Below, in pieces: positions 16,185-24,621 of a stretch of 64,000 bases of DNA (positions are counted from its first letter, which is position 1; each line of letters begins with the position of its first letter). The stretch lies in contig NZ_KI629782.1 in NCBI RefSeq assembly GCF_000503775.1, positions 2,120,579-2,184,578 of the forward strand, written 5' to 3'. A program made the position numbers and the translations under genes. The notes below the pieces were generated by a model that was not told the origin of the DNA, searched no databases, and worked only from the letters and a program-made list of their open reading frames with translations. This DNA is from Brevibacillus panacihumi W25. GTDB lineage: Bacteria > Bacillota > Bacilli > Brevibacillales > Brevibacillaceae.

Positions 16185-17468
16185 CTACGATTGTTTAGTA
16201 GATGACGATTGAGAAAGCTTGCTCAAAATTCCCAATTTGCCACTGCTAAACGGACTTGATTTGATCGCACCGAGATCGTTGGTTTTCCTTTTTGCCGGAA
16301 TCAAGCCGTTGGGACGATACAAGGCCACGAAGATCAGCATGATCCCGAACACCAGACGCTGGAATTTGGAAGGGTCCAACTGGTTGGGCAGGTTGATGAT
16401 GCCGGATTGCTGCAAGGAATGCAGGAAGTTGGAGAATTCCTTCAAAAGCTGTACCTGCAAGAGTGTGACAAAAGCAGCGCCGAGGATTACTCCAGGTATG
16501 CTACCGCTTCCACCGAGAATGACCATGACGAGAATCCCGATCGACTCCATCAGCGTAAACGAAGTAGGGTCAATAAAGGTTTGCTTGGCTGCAAAAATGA
16601 CTCCGACTACCCCTGCGAAGGATGCTCCGGTCGCGAAAGCAGCCAGCTTGGTATTCAAAAGCGAGATTCCCATCGACTGCGCTGCCAACTCGTCTTCGCG
16701 GATCGCGATCCAAGCTCTGCCCAGCCGGGAATGTTCAAAGCGGATGTTCGCCAGGACGATGAAGGCGATGATAAACAGCACTATAAAATAAAAGTAAAAC
16801 GGCGTCCCCATCTTGATGCCAAACAGCTCCGGTGCCGGGATCGGCGTGATGCCCTGCGGCCCGTTGGTAATGTTGATCGGCTTATCCAGGTTGTTGAAGA
16901 CAATGCGGATGATTTCGCCAAACCCAAGTGTTACGATTGCCAGGTAGTCTCCCTTTACCCGCAAGACCGGAAGCCCCAATAAGATGCCGAATATGGCGGC
17001 GACGATCAGTCCCACGATGAGGAAAGGCCAGAACCAGTCCCCGGACAAGGGAAACAGATTGCCGGCGATAAATTCGTTCGCCTGCGATGTCGAGAAAATT
17101 GCGTACGCATACGCCCCTGCCGCAAAGAAGGCTACGTAGCCCAGGTCCAGCAATCCCGCGAATCCGACGACGATGTTCAGTCCCAGCGCCATCGCTACGT
17201 AAATCCCAACCTGTGATGCCACTTCCATATAATAGCGGTTTTCTCCAGCCACCAGCGGGATGATCACGATCAGCACCAAGGCCCCGATGGCAAGTTTGAT
17301 CTTGTTGCTCGTATTCGTAAAATACAGCAGGACAATCGATGAAAGAATACCGAGAAACGAGAGAACTGATTTATCCAAAAAGTGCAATAATAGGGAAAAT
17401 ACCGCGATCCAGATCAACGTTACATAGAGCGGAATTCCTTTGAATGATTTCCAGACCAGGTTTGCCAT
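16185..17468 (-). CDS. livM: Branched-chain amino acid ABC transporter permease LivM
   Basis: 427 aa, a long LivM: four or so extra N-terminal hydrophobic segments precede the conserved part, which begins near YYMEVASQVGIYVAMALGLNIVVGFAGLLDLGYVAF. The LivM core LPVLRVKGDYLAIVTLGFGEIIRIVF and the EAA-like AAQSMGISLLNTKLAAFATGASFAGVVG are clear. ATG 17468 follows AGGTGA; the GTG at 17477 overlaps that site. The gene begins right after the livH stop codon. Confidence 0.88.
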   Translation of the reverse strand: MANLVWKSFKGIPLYVTLIWIAVFSLLLHFLDKSVLSFLGILSSIVLLYFTNTSNKIKLAIGALVLIVIIPLVAGENRYYMEVASQVGIYVAMALGLNIVVGFAGLLDLGYVAFFAAGAYAYAIFSTSQANEFIAGNLFPLSGDWFWPFLIVGLIVAAIFGILLGLPVLRVKGDYLAIVTLGFGEIIRIVFNNLDKPINITNGPQGITPIPAPELFGIKMGTPFYFYFIVLFIIAFIVLANIRFEHSRLGRAWIAIREDELAAQSMGISLLNTKLAAFATGASFAGVVGVIFAAKQTFIDPTSFTLMESIGILVMVILGGSGSIPGVILGAAFVTLLQVQLLKEFSNFLHSLQQSGIINLPNQLDPSKFQRLVFGIMLIFVALYRPNGLIPAKRKTNDLGAIKSSPFSSGKLGILSKLSQSSSTKQS

Positions 17469-17477
17469 GAGATTCAC

Positions 17478-18431
17478 CTACACTTTCTCTTTCACAGCTT
17501 CGCCAAACAGCCCTTCCGGCTTGAAGAGAAGCACGAGGATTAGAATACTGAACGCAAACACGTCTTTGTACTCGGCGCCAAACGCCTGGTTGGTCAAAGG
17601 TCCCATATACGCTCCTGCGAGGGACTCCAGCATCCCGAGCAAGACGCCGCCTACCATCGCGCCGCGCAGGTTGCCGATTCCGCCCAATACTGCAGCAGTA
17701 AATGCCTTCATGCCGAGAATAAAACCGATGTACGGATCAATGGTTCCGTAATTCTGGGCAAACAATACCCCGGTAGCCCCACCAAGGCTGGAGCCGATCA
17801 AAAATGTAAGCATAATTACCTTGTCAACGTTTATGGTCATCAGCGAGGCCGTACTTGGATCCAGGGCTACAGCACGCATGGCGATTCCCCATTTTGTCTT
17901 GCCAATAAACAGCGTCAATGCAATCATCAAAACAATGGCCAGAATGATGACTACCAAGCCTTTAATCGGAATGGTCGCGATGCCAAAAACAGAAACGGTT
18001 CCCGAAAACAATACGGGCGTATTCAGGTAAAATTCATTACGTGCAATCGCTTCGGTAAAACGCACAACGTCCTGCAGCAAAAAGGAGACCCCAATGGCTG
18101 AAATCAAAGGGACCAGTCGCGGAGCCCCTCGAAGCGGCCGATAGGCAAGCCGTTCTATCCCCACACCCAACGCTCCGGTCAATATCATCGTGATGATGAG
18201 CGTCATGAATAGGGCAACGTATGGATTCATGCCCTCCAACGCACCGATCGCGTCTGTAATCAACAGCACCTCTGTCCCCACAAAGGCACCAACCATGAAA
18301 ATTTCTCCATGAGCAAAGTTGATAAATTCCAAAATCCCGTACACCATCGTATAGCCTAGCGCAACGACAGCGTACATAAAACCGAGTGTCAAACCGTCTA
18401 CCAACACTTGAGGCAAAATGCTAAGCAGCAT
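17478..18431 (-). CDS. livH: Branched-chain amino acid ABC transporter permease LivH
   Basis: 317 aa, about eight membrane helices. Starts MLLSILPQVLVDGLTLGFMYAVVALGYTMVYGILEFINFAHGEIFMVGAF, the LivH N-terminal signature; the C-terminal QNYGTIDPYIGFILGMKAFTAAVLGGIGNLRGAM is equally typical. ATG 18431 is chosen because homologs start there and the ~36 extra residues from 18539 are not membrane-like. First gene of livHMGF. No livJ/livK binding-protein gene is next to it, which is unusual; one may be encoded elsewhere. Confidence 0.9.
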   Translation of the reverse strand: MLLSILPQVLVDGLTLGFMYAVVALGYTMVYGILEFINFAHGEIFMVGAFVGTEVLLITDAIGALEGMNPYVALFMTLIITMILTGALGVGIERLAYRPLRGAPRLVPLISAIGVSFLLQDVVRFTEAIARNEFYLNTPVLFSGTVSVFGIATIPIKGLVVIILAIVLMIALTLFIGKTKWGIAMRAVALDPSTASLMTINVDKVIMLTFLIGSSLGGATGVLFAQNYGTIDPYIGFILGMKAFTAAVLGGIGNLRGAMVGGVLLGMLESLAGAYMGPLTNQAFGAEYKDVFAFSILILVLLFKPEGLFGEAVKEKV

Positions 18432-18981
18432 GCTTTCCCATCCCTCATTCCTTTGTAAACTTGTCGTTCGATTCTGCTGCTCCGATGGCCACATTTCAGA
18501 ACTGCCCGACAATTCCCGGCCCAGACTCTGAAGCTCCATGAAGGAGGGGCGAACACTCTCGTGCCGCCCCTAGCTGGATGAGGCCTGTCGCTACGTGAAT
18601 TCTGGGGTGAATGGGTCCATCATGTGAATGATTCGGCTTTTTCCCGGCGTAACCTGAATAGGCAAGATTCGCTGCCTAGCCGCAGATAAACGTCTGAGCT
18701 GTGAGTGTTTTCTTGTGAAATTGAATCCCCCTTTTGTTCACCTAAAAACTCTCAACGATCTCCTCTGCAAATCAAGTTGCGGGTTTTTTTCTATCTTCTT
18801 TAATAGGACTTAAGGTAGATATAGCTTGGTTATTCTTTATTGTAAAATAAATTAGAAAATTTACAAGAGAAAAAATATATTTTCCAATCACATATTCGTT
18901 CGATACATCAACTCTCCTAAAATGATCAATTGAACTCAAATGAATATATCAATGCTTTGCAATACTAAAGCGTCACAATCC
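18432..18981. other. 550-base gene-free region upstream of livH
   Basis: I see no convincing gene on either strand. The part next to livH is GC-rich and self-complementary: GGGGCGAACACTCTCGTGCCGCCCC (18545-18571 region) and AGGCAAGATTCGCTGCCT (about 18660-18680) can form hairpins on the minus-strand transcript, so a structured 5' leader is possible. I could not match it to a T-box or a known riboswitch. From about 18790 the sequence turns AT-rich, as expected for promoters and the space behind the adenine deaminase gene. Confidence 0.4.
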
Positions 18982-20736
18982 CTATTCAAGAGGAAGAGAG
19001 GAATGTACGATTCTGCCTGTCTTTACGTCTACGATCCCCTCTGCTGTCAATCTGGCGTAGGGAAGATGCGTAGAGGAGAAGAACAGCATCGAATAGATCG
19101 GATCGAGATGCTCATGCCCTTTCTCGCGCAGCAGATCGATCAGCTCCTCCGCCCGACAGATGATTTCTTCCATCGGAGCAGGTGAGAATTTGCCTGCAAG
19201 CGGCAAGGGGCATTCCCAGACGATTTTTCCCTTATCGATGAGCACAACGCCCCCGCCCATCTCCCGAACCCTGTCCAACGCTTTGACCATTGCCTGCTGG
19301 TCCCGCCCGATCACGAGCCACTCTCCGGAAGCCGTGTACGTGCTGGCCAAGCCCTCCAGATGATGACCGAAGCCCGACAGAACCGCCTGTGTCTTCCGTT
19401 TCCCGACAGGATCGATCGCCACGATCATAGCGAGACTCGGATCATGCCCAAGCGAGATCATGCCCTTTTCATCGGTCGGAAATGACTGCATCCGCAATCG
19501 GGTAATCACCGCGCTTGGCATCTCGATGACAGGTGTCTCTTTCGCTTCCTGCCGGATCGAAAACCACTCTGCCTTTGTTTGCTGATCAAGAATGTCCACT
19601 GGCGGAAAGGTATACATTTCCCAGTCAGGCGTTACAGTCGGGATCAACAAAGTGCCGTTCTCCGCTGCGCGTCGGCCATTCGCGATCACCAGCTCTGGTG
19701 TCGGCTCATCCTCTGCAGAGAGCAGCAGCAGATCGGCGATCCTGCCTGGAGCAATCCCTCCTACTTCCCCATCGATACCGTAGTAAACAGCAGGATTCAG
19801 CGTCGCCATTACATAGGCTTCGATTGGCGGCATCCCCGCTTCGATGGCAAGACGAATGGTATAATCCATCAACCCGTGACGATACAGCGGCGGTGTGCTT
19901 CCGTCCGAGGTCAGCATCATTCGCGGCGACCACGGCAGCCCCAGTTCCTTCCACCCGCGGACCAAATCCGGCAAATCAGGGCGAATGGAGGAATGACGGA
20001 GCGTCGCATACATGCCCAAGCGCAAGCGATGCAACAGGTCTTGAGCACGAATCCCTTCATGGCATGCGGTAACTCCCGCGGCGGCAGCCGTGTTCAACGT
20101 CTCGACCGACGCCCCGGGATGGTGGCCTTCCATTCGTTTTCCCAGATCACCCGCATGCTTCAAGCCAAACAGGATCTCTTCCGATTCGGCCAGCACGCCA
20201 TGCCAGTCCGTCAGTTCTCCTCCCTGGATCACCAGAGGATGCTCCAGCATGCGCGCCAAGCCTTGCTTTGTATAATGCGGGTGAGGTTTTCCCGTCTGCG
20301 GGTCCAGTCGCGCCCAGAAAAACGATTTCACCGGGTGCGCGGAGAGGGAGGACAGCATGTGATCCACCTGCTCCATCGGCAAATTCATCAGCATCATCGT
20401 GTCTGAGACCAGCATCGTCGTTCCGCGCTGCAAGGCAAAATCAGCCAAGGTGTACGGATTGTACCACTGAAAAGGATGTGCATGCGGTTCGATATAGCCT
20501 GGAACCAGGAATTTCCCTTGCGCCTCGATTATCTCCGTATGTTCATCTGCAAGTGGCTCCTGCTCCCCGACGTAAGCGATCCGCTCCCCCGCGAGACAGA
20601 CATGCAGAGCCAGCCATTCTTTTGTATATACGTTCAGGACTTGCGCTCCCCTGATCCACATGGTGGCGGGCACTTTCCTTCGCGAGACTCGTATCAATTG
20701 AAGATGCGCCTCATCTGTAATCTTTCTTACACGCAT
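18982..20736 (-). CDS. Adenine deaminase family protein (YerA-like)
   Basis: 584 aa amidohydrolase. Metal-binding PGYIEPHAHPF lies near residue 95-105, then further barrel motifs and a C-terminal adenine deaminase domain (ISLGHDPSLAMIVAIDP, GGGVVLIDKGKIVWECPLPLAG). Adenine deaminases convert adenine to hypoxanthine for purine salvage; the B. subtilis relative YerA, encoded just downstream of purD, is assigned by homology only. Here the gene also lies downstream of purHD, about 4 kb away and on the same strand, which supports the YerA assignment. Compared with true Ade some active-site motifs look changed, so the exact substrate is uncertain. Cytosolic, monocistronic. Confidence 0.8.
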   Translation of the reverse strand: MRVRKITDEAHLQLIRVSRRKVPATMWIRGAQVLNVYTKEWLALHVCLAGERIAYVGEQEPLADEHTEIIEAQGKFLVPGYIEPHAHPFQWYNPYTLADFALQRGTTMLVSDTMMLMNLPMEQVDHMLSSLSAHPVKSFFWARLDPQTGKPHPHYTKQGLARMLEHPLVIQGGELTDWHGVLAESEEILFGLKHAGDLGKRMEGHHPGASVETLNTAAAAGVTACHEGIRAQDLLHRLRLGMYATLRHSSIRPDLPDLVRGWKELGLPWSPRMMLTSDGSTPPLYRHGLMDYTIRLAIEAGMPPIEAYVMATLNPAVYYGIDGEVGGIAPGRIADLLLLSAEDEPTPELVIANGRRAAENGTLLIPTVTPDWEMYTFPPVDILDQQTKAEWFSIRQEAKETPVIEMPSAVITRLRMQSFPTDEKGMISLGHDPSLAMIVAIDPVGKRKTQAVLSGFGHHLEGLASTYTASGEWLVIGRDQQAMVKALDRVREMGGGVVLIDKGKIVWECPLPLAGKFSPAPMEEIICRAEELIDLLREKGHEHLDPIYSMLFFSSTHLPYARLTAEGIVDVKTGRIVHSSLPLE

Positions 20737-20922
20737 GCCCGATCACTCCTCCGCTGTCATCTGTATGTTCTGAATAGTCGTTCATCTCCTATTGCTTTCG
20801 CCACAAATAGGACAATCCCTTTCCACAACTTCCTTCCCTTGAAACAATTACCATGTCTGCATCCCTTGGTCCCAACAAAGACTAGGCTATATAACAGGCA
20901 TATTACAGGAGGCAGACCAAAC

Positions 20923-21420
20923 ATGCGCAGAAACGTGGGTACTACAGACGCGATGATTCGTATAACGGCTGGATTACTGGGGCTTGCCTATGGTGTGGGC
21001 AGAATGAGCAAACGACCTCACCGTACTCCCTGGCTCTTGATGTCCTTGTCCGCGATGAAGGTGGCAGAGGGTGTAACCCGCTTTTGCCCTATGTACGCAG
21101 CGATAGGGATGAACTCCACTGGAGAAAAAGGCGAAAGCGGCAATTTGATGGACAGAATTAAGAAATCAAGTATTCAGGCTGTCATGAATCAGGTGACAGG
21201 CGGCTCGAACCGCACAGAGAGCAATGTAAATGAAACGACGGCTGCCCAAATGACGCATCGTGAACCGGAACTCACTGCTGAAGACCGAAAAATAGAAGAA
21301 GCGGTTCGTGACTTCGTCAATGAATCGTCGGATGCGAAGTCGGCCGTAGCCGGGACTGATCGAAAAAATCGCTCTGACCATTACAGCCATGATGAACATC
21401 GATACCCTACCTACTCTTAG
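20923..21420 (+). CDS. DUF2892 domain protein with C-terminal acidic tail
   Basis: 165 aa. ATG 20923 follows AGGAGG. The first ~70 residues (MRRNVGTTDAMIRITAGLLGLAYGVGRMSK and WLLMSLSAMKVAEGVTRFCPMYAAIGM) fit the short DUF2892/YgaP-type membrane hairpin with its FCP motif. The remaining ~95 residues are hydrophilic and charged, with no recognised domain. Role unknown. A 44-aa membrane protein gene follows 12 bases later and is probably co-transcribed. Confidence 0.7.
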   Translation: MRRNVGTTDAMIRITAGLLGLAYGVGRMSKRPHRTPWLLMSLSAMKVAEGVTRFCPMYAAIGMNSTGEKGESGNLMDRIKKSSIQAVMNQVTGGSNRTESNVNETTAAQMTHREPELTAEDRKIEEAVRDFVNESSDAKSAVAGTDRKNRSDHYSHDEHRYPTYS

Positions 21421-21432
21421 GGGGCGATACCT

Positions 21433-21567
21433 TTGTTAGTTGGACCAGCTCTGTATGAATGGTTGTCACACAATCTTTTTGATATCGCGATGATCGCAGC
21501 CGTCATTATTGCCTTGATCTACGCTGGTTTTACCATCAGCCGCAAAAAAGGCAGATACCGCCAGTAG
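21433..21567 (+). CDS. Small single-pass membrane protein, 44 aa
   Basis: TTG 21433 lies eight bases after AGGGGG and reads to TAG 21565-21567. The product is MLVGPALYEWLSHN, a hydrophobic stretch (IAMIAAVIIALIYAGFTI) and a basic tail SRKKGRYRQ, i.e. a typical short one-pass protein with a cytoplasmic cationic end. It starts 12 bases behind the DUF2892 gene. Function unknown; assignment rests on ribosome site, spacing and composition. Confidence 0.55.
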   Translation: MLVGPALYEWLSHNLFDIAMIAAVIIALIYAGFTISRKKGRYRQ

Positions 21568-21654
21568 AAGCTGGTGGTTTTTTTCTTTTCAAATTTAATT
21601 GCTCCACATATAATTGTCATAGCAAGTAAATATACAGGCAAAGGAGAACTTGAA

Positions 21655-22098
21655 TTGACGGATAAAACCCGTGACGAGTCCATGGGCTTTTACATTGGCA
21701 ACATGTACCGCAGAATGGTGCAGCACACCTCTGTCCAGCTTCGTCCTTTTGACATCACGATCGAGCAATATGCCATTCTGTTTCAATTGTGCAAAAGCGA
21801 CGGCATCAACCAAAAGGAGCTCGCCCTGCGCACCTCCAAGGACCAGCCTACCATTACCCGCATTCTGGACGTCCTCGGCCGCAAGGGGTTGGTCGAAAAA
21901 AAGATGTGTCAAAATGACCGCCGGGCCTTTTTGATCAGCGTTACAGCCAAAGGACGCGAGTTGATGGAGCAGGCCATCCCCGTAGAAAATAAAGCCCTTG
22001 AGCAGGTATTTGAGGGAATCGAGCCCGAGCAGCTGGAATGGCTGAAGCAAATAGCGATGCACTGTATCGCCAACATCGATAGACATACAATCGAATAG
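21655..22098 (+). CDS. MarR family transcriptional regulator
   Basis: 147 aa winged helix-turn-helix. Contains GFYIGNMYRRMVQHTSVQLRPFDITIEQYAILFQL, the recognition part NQKELALRTSKDQPTITRILDVLGRKGLVEKK and the wing NDRRAFLISVTAKGREL. TTG 21655 is eight bases after AAAGGAG; the upstream frame from 21574 has no ribosome site. It precedes an MFS transporter gene by about 11 bases, the standard arrangement of a repressor that is released by a drug or metabolite exported by the transporter. Confidence 0.88.
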   Translation: MTDKTRDESMGFYIGNMYRRMVQHTSVQLRPFDITIEQYAILFQLCKSDGINQKELALRTSKDQPTITRILDVLGRKGLVEKKMCQNDRRAFLISVTAKGRELMEQAIPVENKALEQVFEGIEPEQLEWLKQIAMHCIANIDRHTIE

Positions 22099-22109
22099 GA
22101 GTGACCATT

Positions 22110-23306
22110 TTGAATGAAGAAAAACAAGAACAGCTGTGGACGAAGGATTTTATCCTGATCACGATAAGCAATTTGCTCCTGTTCTCGACAGTGCAAATGC
22201 AGGCGACCACCTTGCCTGCTTACGTCAAGGAGGCCTATCATGCCAATGATTTCGTAGCTTCTCTCGTGATTACCCTGTTTAATATTTGTGCGATTCTGTC
22301 CCGCATGTACACCGGGGAAGCGATCAAAACCAAAAGCAGCAAGCTGCTCGCCGCAATAGGGCTTCTCATCGCCAGCCTCGCGATGCTCGGCTACTATTTC
22401 AGCGCCACCATCGCCCTGTTGATCTTCCTGCGGGCCCTGTTCGGAATCGGGTTTGGATTGGGCAGCACGACTTTTGCCACCTTGGTATCCAATGCGGTTC
22501 CCCCCAAACGAATCGGCGAAGGAATGGGGTATTTCGGGTTGTCTGTCAGTCTTGCTTTGGCCCTTGGGCCCATCGCGGGAATTACCCTGCTCGGCGAATT
22601 CGGTTTTTCCACCATGGTATTTGCTGCGATCGGGATGGTTGTCATCTCCCTCCCGCTGCTGTTTGGCACCAAAACACAGCCGAAACCTGCTCCCGCCAGT
22701 CCGGATCAGCAGATACGTGGGATGAGACGCTATTTTGACCGCAAGATTTTGCTTCCAACGATTTTGAACACCATCGTAGCCATCACTTACGGCGGATTGA
22801 TGAGCTTTTTGGTTTTGTATGGAAGAGAGGCAAATCTCGCCAACGTCAGCTGGTACTTTTTCTGCAACGCAATCGCCATCGTTCTGGTTCGGCCGCTGTC
22901 TGGCAAGCTGTTCGACCGGAAGGGGCATATGGCCGTCCTGCCGCTGGGAGCCTTGTTTGTGTTCATCGGCCTGATGATTCTCTCCTTCACGAATAATAAC
23001 TTTCTTCTCTTCACCTCAGCCGCTTTTTATGGGATGGGATACGGATTTCTCCAACCCGCGATCCAGGCCTGGATGGTGAAGGTCGTGGAGCCCGAACAAC
23101 GCGGAATGGCCAATGCAGTCTTTTTGAGCACGATCGACCTTGGGATCGGGATCGGTTCCCTGCTGCTGGGCGCTATCGTAACCTACTCCAGTTACAGCGC
23201 CATGTATCGTTGGTCAGCCGTGTTCATGCTGTTATTTTTAGTCATTTACTTCATTTCTTATGTAAAAGGAAAAAAAGCCGCCAAAGAACAGCAAGTGGCA
23301 GCTTGA
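22110..23306 (+). CDS. MFS transporter, probable drug/metabolite efflux
   Basis: 398 aa, about 12 membrane helices in two halves. The loop between helices 2 and 3 carries SRMYTGEAIKTKSSK and the equivalent one in the second half carries RPLSGKLFDRKGH, both variants of the MFS motif A; motif C-like glycines occur in ALALGPIAGITLLGEFG. TTG 22110 lies eight bases after AGGAG; GTG 22101 overlaps that site. Second gene of the marR operon, so efflux of a compound recognised by that regulator is likely. The 3' end overlaps the convergent DUF4149 gene by 56 bases. Confidence 0.87.
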   Translation: MNEEKQEQLWTKDFILITISNLLLFSTVQMQATTLPAYVKEAYHANDFVASLVITLFNICAILSRMYTGEAIKTKSSKLLAAIGLLIASLAMLGYYFSATIALLIFLRALFGIGFGLGSTTFATLVSNAVPPKRIGEGMGYFGLSVSLALALGPIAGITLLGEFGFSTMVFAAIGMVVISLPLLFGTKTQPKPAPASPDQQIRGMRRYFDRKILLPTILNTIVAITYGGLMSFLVLYGREANLANVSWYFFCNAIAIVLVRPLSGKLFDRKGHMAVLPLGALFVFIGLMILSFTNNNFLLFTSAAFYGMGYGFLQPAIQAWMVKVVEPEQRGMANAVFLSTIDLGIGIGSLLLGAIVTYSSYSAMYRWSAVFMLLFLVIYFISYVKGKKAAKEQQVAA

Positions 23307-23823
23307 TGAACAGAAGCCTTGTCACCTGAAACTCAGTCAGGTGCAAGGCTTCTTTGTTTTCAGGCATATGAGAGACGAACAGAGCCAAGAGAGCGAGCAG
23401 CAGAATGATTTTGGTGAGCCATTCAACCTCCCGATGACCGGCCCGCTGCTGTGCACTCTTGACTGCCGCTTCTGCGCCGCTTTGCAGACGCTTGCTCAAT
23501 TGCCTGTCCATAACCAATTTCCTCGTGAAGGCCAGAATCATGAGAAGGCTCGCGGCAAAATGCCAGTAGGAGAGGGGCAAGCCTGCCAAGAGGCGAACCA
23601 TATCCAGCAGAAAGAGACCGACGCTTCCTCCCATAGCATACAGATTGTAGCGATTCCAGGACTGGATCGACAGATGTTCCACGGTGGTGATCAGTTCCGG
23701 ATTGCCGCTTGCCGTCGAGATCCGCAGCAAGACTGGGCGAACACACGCCGCCAAGATGATTCCTCCCCCTAAAATGAGTGCCAGACATAAGCTATCAAGC
23801 GCAAGTCCGATGATCGAAAGCAT
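23251..23823 (-). CDS. DUF4149-like membrane protein
   Basis: 190 aa with about four membrane segments (LALDSLCLALILGGGIILAACVRPVLL; GGSVGLFLLDMVRLLAGLP; LTKIILLLALLALFVSHM; KLPLAVLWRLFFLL) and a charged loop between the second and third. The pattern resembles DUF4149/TMEM205-like proteins of unknown role. Its 3' end overlaps the convergent MFS gene, and the MFS terminator hairpin lies inside its coding sequence, so the last ~35 codons double as that structure. A palindrome identical to one upstream of the TetR gene lies 26 bases before the start. Confidence 0.6.
   Translation of the reverse strand: MLSIIGLALDSLCLALILGGGIILAACVRPVLLRISTASGNPELITTVEHLSIQSWNRYNLYAMGGSVGLFLLDMVRLLAGLPLSYWHFAASLLMILAFTRKLVMDRQLSKRLQSGAEAAVKSAQQRAGHREVEWLTKIILLLALLALFVSHMPENKEALHLTEFQVTRLLFIKLPLAVLWRLFFLLHKK
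23313..23360 (+). terminator. Terminator of the marR-MFS operon, inside a convergent gene
   Basis: GAAGCCTTGTCACCTGA (23313-23329) pairs with TCAGGTGCAAGGCTTC (23337-23352), followed by TTTGTTTT. It stands 7 bases after the MFS stop codon and within the 3' part of the minus-strand membrane-protein gene. Confidence 0.75.
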
Positions 23824-23848
23824 CCATCTTCCTCCTTAATTTCCTAAG

Positions 23849-23864
23849 TTGGTCAACCAACCAA
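23849..23864. promoter_or_regulatory. Candidate TetR operator upstream of membrane-protein gene
   Basis: TTGGTCAACCAACCAA, the reverse complement of the motif at 24507-24522, with the dyad core TTGGTCAACCAA (23849-23860). Located 26 bases before the start of the DUF4149-like gene. Confidence 0.65.
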
Positions 23865-23919
23865 TTTCTATTGAAAAAATAGCCTCCCTTTTCTTCTCTG
23901 GAAGGACCATTTTTTCGTG

Positions 23920-24489
23920 TCACTCTGATTCTTGAAGGGAGCTGGCCATCTTTTCCAAAACGAGGTAGGCCCGATCGATATCAAAGTCTGGATTCAACAT
24001 CTTCTGCAAGGCCAACCCGTCAAAGCAAGCGAGCAGAATGGCAGCGACGGCAGCGACATCCTCCTCCTCGGCATTCGGCATCATCGGTGTCAATAAGTGG
24101 GAAATGCCGCTTTGTCCGTTGTCGATAATCTGATTTACTTTCTCAGCAAAATGAGGGTTGCGCAGGCCGATGGCAAATAGCTCATAGCGAAGCCGATACC
24201 AGTCTGGATGCTTCTGTACCCGTTCTTTCGTTGCTTGCATGGCTGACTCGGCGAGCTGTCCCTCGGGAACGGCTTGCTTCAAGGCTTGCATATCGCGGGT
24301 GTATTGATGAGAGGCTTCCAGCACCACATCGGACAAAACCTCCTCCTTGTTTTGGAAGTAATAATGGACCAGTCCGGACGTAATGCCAGCTTCTTTGGCG
24401 ATCTCCTTGATAGAGGCTTTTTCATATCCCTTCTCGGCAAACAATTTGGAGGCCGCTTCGACGATTTTTTGCTTTTTATCCTGCTTCAC
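23920..24489 (-). CDS. TetR/AcrR family transcriptional regulator
   Basis: 189 aa. The N-terminal helix-turn-helix KIVEAASKLFAEKGYEKASIKEIAKEAGITSGLVHYYFQNKEEV is classical; the C-terminal ligand domain is divergent, as usual. GTG 24489 (VKQDKKQ) follows AAGGGAT; the upstream frame from 24549 crosses the palindromic operator and is rejected. It lies downstream of purD behind a terminator, and upstream of the DUF4149-like gene. The same 16-base palindromic motif precedes both, so it probably represses itself and that gene. Confidence 0.88.
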   Translation of the reverse strand: MKQDKKQKIVEAASKLFAEKGYEKASIKEIAKEAGITSGLVHYYFQNKEEVLSDVVLEASHQYTRDMQALKQAVPEGQLAESAMQATKERVQKHPDWYRLRYELFAIGLRNPHFAEKVNQIIDNGQSGISHLLTPMMPNAEEEDVAAVAAILLACFDGLALQKMLNPDFDIDRAYLVLEKMASSLQESE

Positions 24490-24506
24490 AGTTGATCCCT
24501 TCTTTT

Positions 24507-24522
24507 TTGGTTGGTTGACCAA
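24507..24522. promoter_or_regulatory. Candidate TetR autoregulatory operator
   Basis: TTGGTTGGTTGACCAA, containing the dyad TTGGTTGACCAA (24511-24522), 18 bases before the GTG of the TetR gene. Identical, on the other strand, to 23849-23864. Confidence 0.65.
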
Positions 24523-24575
24523 TTTATTTTGAATATACTCCATCCACACGCTGTTTGCAAGGGAAAAAGGAATGC

Positions 24576-24609
24576 AAAAACCCTGACAACCGACGACTGG
24601 CTGTCAGGG
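24576..24609 (-). terminator. Terminator of purHD
   Basis: CCCTGACA (24581-24588) pairs with TGTCAGGG (24602-24609); on the minus strand followed by TTTTTG. Located just after purD. Confidence 0.8.
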
Positions 24610-24621
24610 CTATTATGCGGA

